Source of the DNA: Amylostereum areolatum
Lineage: Eukaryota > Basidiomycota > Agaricomycetes > Russulales > Stereaceae
DNA: 64,000 bases
Assembly (NCBI GenBank): GCA_012932865.1
Contig: SAXG01000014.1
Span: 1 to 64,000 of the forward strand
Direction of reading: 5' to 3'
Under the pieces are notes generated by a model. The model made no database searches and was not told where the DNA came from. It saw only the letters and a program-made list of their open reading frames with translations. This document shows positions 13,712-25,072 of this stretch, piece after piece. Both the position numbers and the translations under genes were made by a program. The number at the start of each line of letters is the position of its first letter. Positions within the stretch are counted from its first letter, which is position 1.

Positions 13712-14100
13712 AACCGGTCGAGCATGATGATGCTAGAGGCTGCAACGCATCCCAGCAAACAAGCATAAATTCTGTTGTTATCCGTCTTTCTTCCCGTCAA
13801 AACTGCTTTTCGAATGCAATCAGTTTCATGGCCTCAGTCGAGACTAGATGCCGAGTCGGCACTTCCACCTTCGGATATGTACTTGCCCTGAGGCTGTGAA
13901 GGTATGTTCACCTCCATTCTTGACCAGAGACACTTCCTGACGCCGCGTCTGGCGCAACCAGTCTAAACATTCTATTGCATTCTATTGCAAGGCGAGGTTC
14001 GTATAGATCCGCCCCTCAGAAATGCCGTTCTTTGATCCTCCCGCCACCACAACCATTGTTATCCTAGGTTCCCGACACGAATACGACGGACCTCCACCAC

Positions 14101-14755
14101 GCAACGCTTCCAACCGAATGCTACTTACATAGTACGGGGCCGTTCCAATTCCAATGCTCAGTAGAGCGACGACTCAGACGCTCCTAATAGACCTCGATCA
14201 GTGTATCGGCCCGCTATCAAAACCGTCGAAATTCCTAGGTATGATCATCCTCCACGCATCCATGTCGGATCCTGAGTACGAGTCCTCAGGTGTTTGAGCT
14301 CGACCTTATCGAGAAGGCTGTGTCGCGCGGCGCTCCACATGTGCCACATCGTCCCGAAGGTAATGTTAACTTCACCTTCGATTCAAGAATCTCCAGCTTC
14401 CTCGCGTTCTTACTCCTGGCCTGTATTAGGTAGAAATACCACCGCCGCGCCTCTGGCGTATCCCGGAGAAGACCTCGTTCCCGCTCCTGTGTCGATATTT
14501 CGCGCGGGTTGGCGAACGGAAGTTGTTTCCGCATTTACAAGGCTCCTAGATTTAATAAGACGGCAGCTCGTTTTGAGGACAAAGGCTTCGCGTATACATA
14601 TATGTATAGTACCGCGTGGAGCGCCTTCGGTATGTGCAATTCCGTCGTTCCGCGCCTCAGACAGAACGCATGTCCTAGTGCTATAACTACTCACCTCATC
14701 GCTCTCACAAGATGCAAGACCCTCGGGCTTATTTTCACCTACACTGAACGTCGAT
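14101..14755. other. Upstream region of the receptor gene, no gene seen
   Basis: No conserved gene is visible. Open frames here are short, and the 215-residue minus frame at 14410-15057 is antisense to the receptor. I looked for a short pheromone precursor ending in a CaaX box and saw none. Confidence 0.4.
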
Positions 14756-16321
14756 ATGGATCCGACGTACCCCCTCGTTCCCGTCGTCAGCCTTGTCTCG
14801 GCGTTCCTGGTGCTCTTGTCTTTGCTGTCATTCTCGATGCGCCAGTCCTGGAACACGGGAGTGTGGATGCTTGGAGTTTGGCTTCTCCTTGCCGGGATTG
14901 TCAATGGCGTCGACACCATCGTCTGGGCGGACAATGTCAGGGATGTCGCGCCAGTTTGGTGCGACATTGGTGCGTTCTCCGGTTTGAATAACAATTGAAA
15001 GTGCTCAACTTTATGATCTATCCTGGCAGCCACACACATCAACGTCGCCGCTGCCATTGGTATCCCGGCCTGCTCTCTGGTGATTACTCATAGACTGTAC
15101 AAGATCATTCACCAACGGAAGCTTGAGCCATCAACCCGACGAGAGGTGCGTGCCTCAGGCCTCCATCTCACATTTCGTCGATGAGTCCTGATAAACTGCC
15201 AAAGGTGATTTGCAGTTATCTGTTCGATTTTGGCATCGGATTTGGCTTCCCATTGTTCCTCATGGGCCTATGTAAGTCTGCCTCCTACAAACCTCTCTCA
15301 GTCAAGCTTGATTTCATACGATTCAGACTACATAATCCAAACCACACGATACGAGATCATCGAGGAATACGGATGCGCATCGACGGAGGTTCTTTCCGGG
15401 TTTTCGTACATGATCTACGACGCGTGGTCCATTGTCCTTCCCCTTATATCAGCCCTAGTGTATACTCGTAAGTCGCATGCTAGATTCTTCATGTCGTGAC
15501 TGAAATATTGACTAACATCCGTGATACCTCTAGCCAGAATCTTATGGTACTTCTTCCGACACACGCGTGAAACGAACGCATTCCTCAGTACGAACGCATC
15601 CATTAACCGTCACCGCTACGTCTACATTATGCTCATTGGCTGCATCGACATCGTCACCGCGCTCCCCTTCGGCATCTTGAAGACCTCCCAAATTATCTCC
15701 CTCGAAAAAGTCTACCACGACTTTCCATTCTGGCCTGGATGGGACGAGACACACGACGGCCCGCCTGTCATCGTCCAGCTCGCGGTTAACTGGCGTGCAG
15801 GGCCCGGTGCGTTCGACGTGCAAAGCAACAAATGGAAGGCATCTCCGATTGCCATCTCATTTTTTTTGCTATTTGGGCTCACGAGGGAGGCGAGAGGAAC
15901 TTACAAACGGATGTTCTGGGCCGTTGTACGTCCACTCGGATGGAAGCCAACGGAACCGTCGGCGCCTGAGCTTGCTAGCATGGCTTTCGTGTCGGCAGAG
16001 GAGACGCCTACTCGAGTCTCGCTGTGCGTTTGATAATTGGCGTTGGTTTTACGATGGCTGGCTCGCGTCTGAAGGTCTCTTACGTCGTCCGTCGTATTGG
16101 ACGTTGACATCGAGGCATTCCCTCGGGAAGGACGAAACCCCCACGACAAGATCCCTAGTGTGAGCACCATAGTAGAAGAAGAACCCGAGAAAGGGTGCGT
16201 CTGTCTGTTATTGGACGCCTGGTTCCTCCTCGTTTATTTCTTCACTGGCAATAGCAACCATCGTCCTTACGGCCGGGGGAAACTCGAAGAAAGTTCCGTG
16301 AAAGTGTCAGAGAATGTGTGA
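14756..16321 (+). CDS. STE3-like pheromone receptor (GPCR)
   Basis: The model has six exons: 14756-14969, 15030-15145, 15205-15271, 15327-15467, 15534-16023 and 16075-16321, giving 424 residues. The order of spans and motifs follows fungal STE3 a-factor-type receptors: an N-terminal YPLVPVVSL span, a W-L-L-L-A-G-I-V-N span, the diagnostic IVWADNVRDVAPVWCDI loop, IGIPACSL...HRLYKI, then FLSTNASINRHRYVYIM before span 5 and a REARGTYKRMFWAV segment after span 7. The last intron (donor GTGCGT at 16024) joins a cytoplasmic tail with SSVVLDVDIEAFP; without splicing the frame stops at 16033. Receptors of this family bind prenylated peptide pheromones and signal through a heterotrimeric G protein to the MAP-kinase pathway of mating. 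Whether this is a mating-type B-locus gene or a non-mating paralogue cannot be told: no pheromone gene is seen beside it. Confidence 0.88.
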
Positions 16322-17188
16322 GATTTTTCATGCCTCGAATTCTTCCAGCGTAGATGTACGATACTCGATGGCTCTTAATTCATGGCGTCGACGCCCGTTG
16401 GTAGCAGACAGATGAAATTCGCCCACTTCAGTCTTCATCGTCAGGACTCAATGGTCACGTGGTGCGATGACACAGTTCGCGCCGGTCAACCACTGACCAG
16501 TGAAATTTGAAACTTCCCTCCCGCCATACGTCCTTTGTACCCTCGAGCCGTCCAGCGCTTTTCATGCTGGATTCATACATCTTCTCCTTCAGTTCCAGCA
16601 AGACTGATTCGACTCAAGTCAGTAATGTCAACAGCCACGCGTCTTCAATGGCAGCGGATCAACAGCATACGTGTGCATCCCGTATCTGCTCTGATTCGAG
16701 AGTGGTAAGTTCCTCGTACAAAAGTGTTCGCGTATGTCCAATATTCATGTCAAGACAGAACCAGCGGAACAGAAGGTCTCATTGAAGTCATCAACACACG
16801 GAGTTTCCTTCCGACGTTGATGTTGGCGAGACGCAACACCCACACGCTCCAGACTACGTGAGAGCCGGGGCGGCGCTGGTCTACATAGGTGTGTATCGCA
16901 TTTCTCTCTGCGGCGGGGCTGCGCTGACACAGCCGTACGTAGAACATGCTTCCAGTCACTCCGTTTCCAGCGCAATGCTCCAACTATAATATTAATGGTG
17001 CGCCCGATACTTTCTCCTGCACTCGTCACTGCATCTAACGTGCCATTGAAGCGGATCATTCTCAGACACCCGTACTGGTTCTATAACCGTCCTCGGTATA
17101 ACTATGGACAAGCTGGCTCGCCGTGGCCTCAGATCTACTCCCTCTTTCTCGACTCCCTGCAATCCCCAAGCCCCCACATTTGCAGGCC
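16322..17188. other. Intergenic region downstream of the receptor
   Basis: No supportable gene. A short frame at 16564-16785 starts MLDSYIFSFSSS, a little like pheromone-precursor N-termini, but it ends without a CaaX box. CACGTG occurs at about 16455. Confidence 0.4.
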
Positions 17189-18773
17189 ATGCTTGACGGC
17201 GGGCCGTCGACCACTCGCATTGACGAGGCCGCAAGTACTCTCTCATTAACCTCTGCCGACATTCAAGACCTCGAGCTCAGCCTCAACGACTCTGCAGTAA
17301 CAATATCCTTTGCGTTCACTCCGTTCGTGGCGGAGACTGCTCTATTCGGTACGCAACCAACCATATTGCCTGCTAGCATTATCTGACTGTGTCTATAGGC
17401 ATATTCTCTCTTCTCATCATCCTCTCCATGCTCGTCCTTCTGTGCGTATCCTCTATATCGTCTAGCGAGCTCCCGTGACCTTACCTTCACAGTCGCAACG
17501 GTCTGCGCCCCAGATCCAAACTTGTCGTCCTGCTCGTCACCGTGGCGATGTACGCGGCCGCGACGACGCAATGGGCTCTGCAACTCACATATCTATCCAA
17601 GTTAATGAATCACGCGGCGGCATCGCAAACGGCGACTGGGTCGTGTTTGGAGGAGCTGCAGGCCAAAGGCATGTGCACGGATCAGGCCTACCCCACGATC
17701 CCGGACCTGGAGCTCATCATCGATGGGAGGGCTCACCGGTGCACACCCACCGCGCTGTTGGCCATAAATGTAAACTTCTTCTTTCCACACGTTTATCGCT
17801 TCCAACCGTCCAACGTTATTCCTTCAGATCGTGCTCGGGGACGGGATCGTTTTATGGCGAGCGATCCTGCTGTGGACCAAAGGGCGCGCGGTCCGAGGCG
17901 TCTCCTTGGTCCTCATCTTTGTGACGGTTGGTACGTTTCTATTACCGGCACACGCACTATCTGTCGGCGATGCTGATGAAACTGCGGGCAGTGATGGCGA
18001 TTCTGAATACGAACGACGCGTGTACACGGGACGACCACGGAGAACTGTTTGCGGGAGATGGATACGGGCTCGCGGCCTTCCTCTTCTCGTGGCTCACGAA
18101 CATATGGGCGACGGGGCTCATCTCGTTTCGGGCATGGTGTGTATGCTATAGTGCTTCCTGTCGGTTTCGCCCCGTGTTCACAGCTACCGCCGTAGGAACC
18201 ATAGGTTGTTCGTCAGAGAGCACATCAAAGGAGGGGACATGCTATCCCTTGCCGAGAAGATCATGGTACTATTCATCGAGTCGGGCGTGCTATATAGCAT
18301 TCTATGGGTGCGTTGCGTATCGCGTAGTGACAGCTCGCACAGGTTCTAACCATCATAACCAGACATTCCTGATGGCCAGCAAGATCGGCGACCTACTCGA
18401 ACCCGACGACATCGAGAACTTCGGTCCCAGGGCGACGAACAACCTGTCCCACTCCTTGGGGGGCATCACGGTCCAGCTCATGGTGCGTTACTCGTTTTCG
18501 TCGCAACCTCTTCAGGAAACTGATCCGTACCTTGCCGTGTCCTAGGGTATATACCCTACCATCGTTGTTATCCTTGTTGGTCTGGAGAAATCTCGCTGGA
18601 ACACTTCTCCCAGCCTTCTGACGGATCCAAGCATCAATTGCGAAACTGCGCTTATCAAGCGGGGAGAAGGAGCGTCGCCGCTCGCGGAGCGTCGGTATCC
18701 ACCTGTATTCGAGCCTGCGGAGTCGCCTGGGGGAGCGTTGGAATGGTACCAGGCTCATGGGACGAGGCTCTAG
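17189..18773 (+). CDS. Seven-span membrane protein of an agaric family, M2
   Basis: The model has eight exons: 17189-17348, 17399-17441, 17493-17769, 17828-17930, 17992-18136, 18196-18307, 18363-18482 and 18546-18773, giving 395 residues. Exon phases are the same as in M1, and exons 2 (43 nt) and 6 (112 nt) are identical in length. Signature segments are AMYAAATTQWALQL, LGDGIVLWRAILLW, an FSWLTNIWATGLISF span, the loop NHRRLFVREHI followed by LAEKIMVLFIESGVLYSILW, and GIYPTIVVILVGL. The tail is hydrophilic and ends QAHGTRL. The start is an ATG preceding an acidic, probably non-cytoplasmic N-terminus with several S/T residues. Like M1 it belongs to an uncharacterised multi-pass membrane family. 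It follows the STE3 gene in the same orientation. Confidence 0.78.
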
Positions 18774-19231
18774 CCGGTTATGCATGTAACATCGCAGGTA
18801 GCAGTAACTTATCAACAGTTGGCGTTATGGACTGTCAGTGTTTGTGATGAAGTTCAACTCTACATTGGCGTTCAAGGAGCCCTGACGAGCGACTCCAAAG
18901 CGCCCTCAAGGCCTCAAATGTAAGTCTACCTTATCGGACGGCTTTGCCATTTCTTATCTGGGCATTAAACAATGCAGACGAAGACGATCCCGAGCCGGGG
19001 TGGCTCTGGACAACAGAGATGGTGAAGTCTTTGCCCTTTATCTTGCGTCTCTTCGATTCGGAGGGGACAATTGATGTACCTAGTGTATGCGAGAGGGTGA
19101 ATTACCGAGCTGCACCGCTTGTGAGGAAAGATGTCATTTCGAAGGAGAACGAAAAAAAACCGGGTCTCGTTTTATTGTCGACCGTACCAAGACAGCATAT
19201 TATCAACCTATTCAACGTCTGCCATGATTCC
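18774..19231. other. Intergenic region between M2 and kinase K1
   Basis: A frame at 18944-19366 begins at a TTG and runs into the antisense of kinase K1, so I do not call it. Nothing else is recognisable. Confidence 0.4.
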
Positions 19232-21794
19232 CTAATCGTCCATGGCCGACCCCAGGCCGGACAGAGTCACCGCCGACACACTTCCCCGAGCGAGTTTCGA
19301 AAGATGTCGCTGCTTCTTGGCATTGGATCCTTCTGGCCGTGGAAGAAAGTCGACGTCCGTCCATAGTCGATCGGTGGTCACCTTGCGTTTGTTATCCGGT
19401 ATACTGGCCTCCACGATTGTTCTGGGGACAAGTGGTGAATATCGCAATTGGTCTATGCTTGAGCTACCATCGTCGTCCTTCCACTCTTCGTCAGCTAGCG
19501 CAGTATCGAATGCCTGGAGGATGGTGCTTGACGTCTTCAAAGATTCAAGAGCCGCGTTTCTTCGCTCGACGCTAGTGTCTTCATTGTAGAAAGCAGCCGA
19601 AAAAAATCCACGGATAGTGTTAACAAGCTGAACGCAGCTGGGATGAAGTTCCTTGATTTTGGTGGTCCTCAACATACGGCCTAGGGCGAAAACGTCCCCC
19701 CTTTGGTCACCCCCGAGAATAATCGTGCCGTTGACCCTATATTCGTCGTATATACCTTGAAGATCGACGATAAGTGACCCCAGGCTGTAGTCAGATGGGC
19801 GGTAGCGGAAAAGGTTGAAGACAACCACGTGGACGAAAGATTCCAGGTCATGGCAGTAAAGATGCGGTATAGTTCCACCACCTTTCGCAAGCATGGCTGA
19901 AGAGAACTGCCAACTTCCCTGGAGAAGATTGAGTAATCTGCAGCCTACGGTTAACAAGAACAGCCATACCGATCGAAGTTCACGTCGTGCCACTACGAGC
20001 GATGGATTAGAGACGTCCCGTGAGAGATCCCAGTCGACAAGCAGCCCTCGACCTTTGCTGTCGATGAGGATATTTCCGGGGTTGACATCCCTATGAAGAA
20101 TAGACAGTAACTTGTATACTTGCCAATGTGCTAGATAGAAGCATAGCGTAAACAGACGGTTCACCAGCTAATGAAGCATGAACGTACCGTATATGCAATC
20201 GCGTACAACTTGACAGAGCTGTCTGGTGGACTTGAAAGCGCTGATAGGCCGACCTACGGTATCGAGGACGATGCGATAATGAACAAGCTTGTCGATGTTC
20301 TTCGATGTCTTGCAGGCCCAATCTGCCGAGACGAATTCGTGTGATCGCGTAGCTTGCCCGACCACGTCTCCCGCGTACAGTTTACGTGCTGTGTGGGGTA
20401 TGTTCTTTTCTTTGAGCTTGTCGTAGACCGTGTCTTCTTTGGGAAATGCGGGATCGTCGATGCGCCAACAATCCTTCAACCAGACTATGGCATTCCTTTC
20501 CGGGTCGAACGCATTGTACCCTGTCGTGCCTCGACCGAACATCGAGCGATTCCAGGTCTGTGGCCTCCCGATAATGAGCCCGTGAGAGGTTTTGGTTTCC
20601 TCGTCGTAAACAAAGATCTTGTTCAGCATTTCGTCCTCCTGAATAACGCAAGGCTCCATCGTTTGAAAAGCTGCCCGCGCTTTGGAGATCTCCACAGGAG
20701 TAGGATCGCAACACACCGTCATGTCATATCCTCGTTCTTCGGGAGACATATGGTCGAATCGCCAGAGGAACTCCGCAAGAAAGGCTGTCTCTCTCCAGTT
20801 GAAGGCCTCGGTAACAACGACTCCGGCACGATCCCAACGAAGTATCCGCGCCTCGTCCTTCATGACGAGGACCGAAAAGAAGAACACGCGATGCTGCGAA
20901 GCAAAAATAGCGGCTGCGTACTCGAACATCTGACCGCGAGTGTGAATGCCGGATTTGCTTTGGTGCTCCCAAACGAAAGACTTCCGTTCCTCGGAGCCCA
21001 TCTTTGTGGAAGGGTCAACGAAGCCATCCTGGCCCGGAGGTTTGAGCTCCTTCCATATCTCTGTCCACGACCATAGGTCCGCCCACACTGGAAGGATATC
21101 CTTGAGCTTCTCCTGCTCGAACGGAGCCGGAGCCGGAACCCCCTTCAGCTTCGACTGTCGCGCTGGCTGCCTGCGCAGGTTCTTGAGAACGGCATCATTT
21201 TCTGCCTTGGTCTTACAGTAGGCGGTCAGGAAATCGAGGTCGACTCCGCGGATGTCTGATCGACGGTCAATGGTATCGAAGGGAGAGTGTACATCTGTCG
21301 CGTCGAATAACTTGATGTGAGGACAGATTTTTCCCCTTTCAGCGGCGTAAATCTAATCGAAGGTTAGACACCAGTGCTGTAGAAAATGTTTGGGGACTCA
21401 CGAGTATATTTTCGTCTCCATATACCTCTTCTGTGTCAGATGGTATTGCTGAAAGAGTTGCCGTAGCTGGTCGAGGGGGCAGGTGAGACGCTGAGGTGCA
21501 CTGCTTGATGAAGAGTTCAGGTGGCATGGCCCCGATAAACCGAAGGTGTGCTTCGTCGGCGTTACGCTCGTAACGTGTGTGCGCGGGCTCTCCTTCTTGG
21601 GTGGATGCGAACCTATCAGTCCCAGACGCTTTGTATTGAACCGGGGTGGTCTTTAAGCCAGAAGAGCGAGGGGGGACTTGGGGCTTAGGGCTCGGAGTTC
21701 GAGGAGGCCGCAAAGGCGAAGGAGTGCTATTCTCTGAATCCGAGTCTGAAAGGTCGCTGAGGTCGCCCTGAAGCCACGGAGGAAGAGAGGACAT
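19232..21794 (-). CDS. FunK1 fungal-type protein kinase, K1
   Basis: There are four exons on the minus strand: 21402-21794, 20188-21352, 19970-20130 and 19232-19918, giving 801 residues. The N-terminal 130 residues are Ser/Pro/Asp-rich and probably disordered. The central domain has WSWTEIWKELKP, then the ATP-site lysine in IVWLKDCWR (about residue 424). The catalytic loop is ILHRDVNPGNIL (Asp about 534, Asn about 539) and the metal-binding motif is VDWD (Asp about 552). Next comes GSWQFSSAML and the DLESFVHVVVFNLFRYRP segment typical of this family, then a basic C-tail with KKQRHL. Among the kinases here this one keeps the canonical HRD arginine. It is divergent to K2, with 734 bp between starts. 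FunK1 kinases are expanded in agarics; substrates are largely unknown. Confidence 0.87.
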
Positions 21795-21892
21795 TAGGGG
21801 ATCGTGAGGGTGACGAACGAGATGGTGAACGGGAGAGAGATTTCCTTGTCAAACCAATGCATCGTTCGTTTAAATATCGGTTTGATTAAGTG

Positions 21893-21898
21893 CACGTG
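21893..21898 (-). promoter_or_regulatory. CACGTG motif upstream of K1
   Basis: This palindromic CACGTG (E-box type, the core bound by bHLH factors of the Pho4/Cbf1 kind) lies 99 bp upstream of the K1 start codon. One occurs at a similar distance before every kinase in this window. Confidence 0.55.
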
Positions 21899-22392
21899 GC
21901 TCATTGTCCTTCTTCATCGGGAGCGAGGGGACTGAAGCGCGACCATCCAGTCAGGGTTAAGATAGATAGATTTAGCAGGACCGACGACCATTGTGGAGCT
22001 TGCCCGCGGGCCGCCGCGACTCACCCTCAGCAGGCTATTGTTCTTTGCCGCGAGCGACCAGAGATGTCCGAGTCGTTGAGACTTCACGCGTTCGATTATG
22101 TAGGTTCAAGGTTCAAGGTGATCCTCCGTGCAGAGGAGCGGTTACGAGCAGTAATAAACACTTGAACCGCAGTCCTGAGCATAGTACACTAAGTCCGGAA
22201 TTGACTTGGCAAGCCTGTTAGTCGGTTATTCTATTGCAACTTTCACCGACAAAATTTTGAACGTTGTACGCACGTTTGTAAAATTTGACTCCGGTCCGAC
22301 TTGATGTGACGCCAATTGCAATAGGAACGCCGATCGCTTCGACGACGCTTTGCGAAGGGCAAGAGTACAATGAGGAAGTGACCCTTTGTAAT

Positions 22393-22398
22393 CACGTG
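22393..22398 (+). promoter_or_regulatory. CACGTG motif upstream of K2
   Basis: CACGTG lies in the context ATCACGTGATG, 131 bp before the start. The same extended context occurs before the paralogue K5. Confidence 0.55.
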
Positions 22399-22528
22399 AT
22401 GTTGATATTTGCCGGTCCGACTCCGCCGTAAGCCTCTGCCACCTCCAGTTGCTGCCTACCACCACCGCTGCTCCTTCTCCCCACTGTCCCCAGCGACCTC
22501 ATTTCTCAACCACCACTACCGACTACTC

Positions 22529-24640
22529 ATGGATCGAAAGTTTGTTGGGCCTATGCCCGTCAACGAGTTCCTCGACCGGCTCACACTGTCCTCCCCCGAC
22601 ATCGCATCTACCCAGGACGCTCGACTGTCCGCCGACATGTGTCAGCCAAACCAACCTAGGGAACTGGTGAGTCTTACTTCTCATCAAGTTTGCTAATGGC
22701 TGACGCTGTGATGATAGATTAGAACCCTTGAAGGCGTTAGAAAACTGTTTCCAAACCTTCATTTCCACGACCCCACTACAGCTGCTAGCGCGACAGAGGA
22801 GGACGCCATCACTCTTCCACCGATCTCAGTACTGTTCTCTGATGAACCATCCGAGAAGTCCTCAGATACAATCCCCGAGCGCGCCACCTGGGACATGTTC
22901 TTCGAGCTGACGCCGTTGGATGAGGATCCCTTTCAAGATCCCTCTCCAGAGGACGATACGCCACGTTCGCAATTGTCCTTTCAGCGTGAGACAAGCAAGG
23001 CCCTCGTGCATCGTCGCCGCTTGGCATACCTCTTTCTGGACATGTTCATGTGTCGCGCAAGGACCTTCGTTTTCTCCGTCATCATTCTGAAGGATCAAGC
23101 TCGTCTCATTCGCGCCGACCGAAGTGGCGCCGTCGTCACGGAGCTATTCCCATGGACCGGAGAAGAAAGCCCCCTCGTCGTCTTTTTGCGCCGATTCAGC
23201 GCGATGTCCCGGGCGGAGCGCGGCTTCGATCCCACTGTAACCCTTCCATCTCCCGAAGAGATCCGGATTGCCCGCGATGCGTTCAAGCGGGAGGACGTCG
23301 ACGCCGACTACCCGGATTTTAGGATGCAGAAATTCCATGTCCGTGATGAGGTGACCGACTTGGAGCGCGTCTATATCGCTGGCGTCCCCAGGAGTTGTGC
23401 TCCCAATGTAGCGGGCCGGGGTACCAATGGCTATATGGCGGTAGATTTGGATGGTGGATCGTTGGTCTGGATCAAGGACTCGTGGCGGCTCAACAAGTCG
23501 TACGTTCGCAAGGAGGCCGACGTTTATCGAAAGCTTATGGAGGCCGAGATACCCCACATATCGCCGATGGTCTGCGGTGGGGACGTCGACGATCAACAAA
23601 CGCAGAGCCACAACTTCGTGAAGGCCCCTTGGGCCTGCGACTCCCACGGACTCAGTCATCATACCCACCATCGTGTTGTTCTTTCCACCGTCGGACGTCC
23701 GCTGAAGAAATTCACTTCTACCCACGAACTGACGACCGCAATCCGAGATGCAATCGAAGGTATGTTGCGGTGTTCTCACTGCTTATCCCATTACTGATCA
23801 TATTGCATGTAGCTCATTCGGCCGTCTTTACCAAGTTGAATATCCTCCACGGTGACATCAGCGCAGGCAACATAGTCATCACTAAAGACGGACATGGAAT
23901 TTTGATTGACTGGGATCTCTCGATTGACCTCACGAAAGAGAAACGTTCCGCTCTTACGGTACGCCCCAGCTTCATTCCGGGATTGTGCTCCGTTCTGACT
24001 GTGTGTGCGACAGGGTACTTGGCAGTTTATTTCCGCTGCTCTCCTAGAAGGCGAGGGTGCAAAACCACACCAGCTTCAAGATGACCTCGAATCCTTCGTT
24101 CACGTCTACGTCTACCATATCGTCCGCTATCGGCCCACCGGCGTGCGGTCCGTTCTTGGCCGTCTCGAATCGGTATACCGCGCATACGCGCCTGGGAAGC
24201 CGTCCAACTACAGCACAAACGGGAAGTTCAGTTTCTTCGGCGGGATCTCCATCTCCAACGCCGAACTGAGCGGCCACATCTGCGAGAGCGCACACTCCCT
24301 CGTGAAAGAGCTCCGCAGACTTTTCTTCCGTGCCATATATGCCGATGACACTGATATCGAACCGGAGATGCGACCACCAGCGGTGGAGAAGTTGGCGACC
24401 TCGGCCCACATTCTGGAGCTCTTCGACACGGCGCTCAAAGGAGAAGATTGGGCGGTTGATGACGGCAGTCAGGACGTGCTTGGGGAGGATGACCGCGATG
24501 ATTCAGGGAAGGCCGCGACTGGGAAGCGGACGGCGTCAGCAGCTTTGGGGCAAGACAAGTCGAGGTCTCCAAAACGTCTATGTACGACTTCCTCCAGGTC
24601 GAGTCGCTCGAAAACCAGCAGGTCGCGGAGCTCGTCATGA
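22529..24640 (+). CDS. FunK1 fungal-type protein kinase, K2
   Basis: There are four exons: 22529-22666, 22718-23759, 23813-23958 and 24014-24640, giving 650 residues. The start is the ATG of MDRKFVGPMP, a motif shared by the plus-strand kinases. Family landmarks are ARLIRADRSGAVVTELF, the ATP-site lysine in VWIKDSWR (about residue 299), the alpha-C glutamate in RKEADVYRKL, the catalytic loop ILHGDISAGNI (Asp about 408, Asn about 413) and the metal-binding IDWD (about 426). GTWQFISAALLEG and DLESFVHVYVYHIVRYRP follow. HRD has become HGD. The tail is acidic, then basic and Ser/Arg-rich, ending SRSKTSRSRSSS. The closest relative is K5; both have TPLDEDPFQDPS. Confidence 0.88.
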
Positions 24641-24970
24641 CCTTACCTAGCATTTCTTCCTCTATATAAGTACCCATACTTATGGACTCTTTGACTGCAT
24701 CTCTTACATAGACTTGTGTACTTTCTGTGACCTCTTTCTTACTATCGCGGCAGGGCTTGTACTATGTATCTTCGGCTTGAAACGTCGTCACCTCGTTGCC
24801 CTTCTCATTTCACTACGCCCCCGACTTTCATCGATCATTGGCTATACGAGGGTTGGCGTCGGCGTGCGCATGAGTGCTTGCGCTACTAGTTCTACTAAGT
24901 AGATACGATACATAGTGAATTGCACGACGGCGGAAAAATCAAAGAAGCGTAATTGTCCAGTGTTCGTCAT

Positions 24971-24976
24971 CACGTG
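24971..24976 (+). promoter_or_regulatory. CACGTG motif upstream of K3
   Basis: CACGTG lies 97-102 bp before the start. It is followed by GT-GGTTCGAA, an extension also present before K4, K6 and (partly) K7. Confidence 0.55.
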
Positions 24977-25072
24977 TCGTGGTTCGAACCAGACCGAGTC
25001 CGCCTTCAGATTCCTTCCTCAGCTGTCTCCCGTCTCCAATCACTCGCACTCTCTCTTCAAGCTTCAAGCTTC

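Larger units (their letters stand above)
10000..14100. repeat. Second copy of the tandem RING/7TM duplication
   Basis: This is the partner of 5480-9750 in the same orientation. It retains an intact membrane-protein gene but a broken RING gene. The similarity continues past the membrane gene to about 14070, so the unit includes about 300-400 bp of downstream sequence. Unequal decay of the two copies suggests selection kept only one membrane gene. Confidence 0.7.
21795..22528. promoter_or_regulatory. Bidirectional promoter region K1/K2
   Basis: This is the head-to-head intergenic region. It resembles the psiB/K5 intergenic region (36244-36853), for example the shared block around the leftmost CACGTG followed by the GCTCATTGTCCT-like stretch. 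It contains one CACGTG facing each gene. Confidence 0.55.

Noticed and set aside
16564..16785. Short frame starting MLDSYIFSFSSS near the STE3 receptor as a pheromone precursor
   Set aside because: It ends RNRRSH with or without a possible 54-nt intron, so there is no CaaX prenylation box.
18944..19366. 140-residue plus-strand frame downstream of M2
   Set aside because: It begins at TTG, not ATG, has no domain, and its 3' part is antisense to the last exon of kinase K1.
24971..24990. GGTTCGAACC as a tRNA B box
   Set aside because: There is no A box or cloverleaf upstream; the same extension follows CACGTG before other kinases, so it is promoter sequence.
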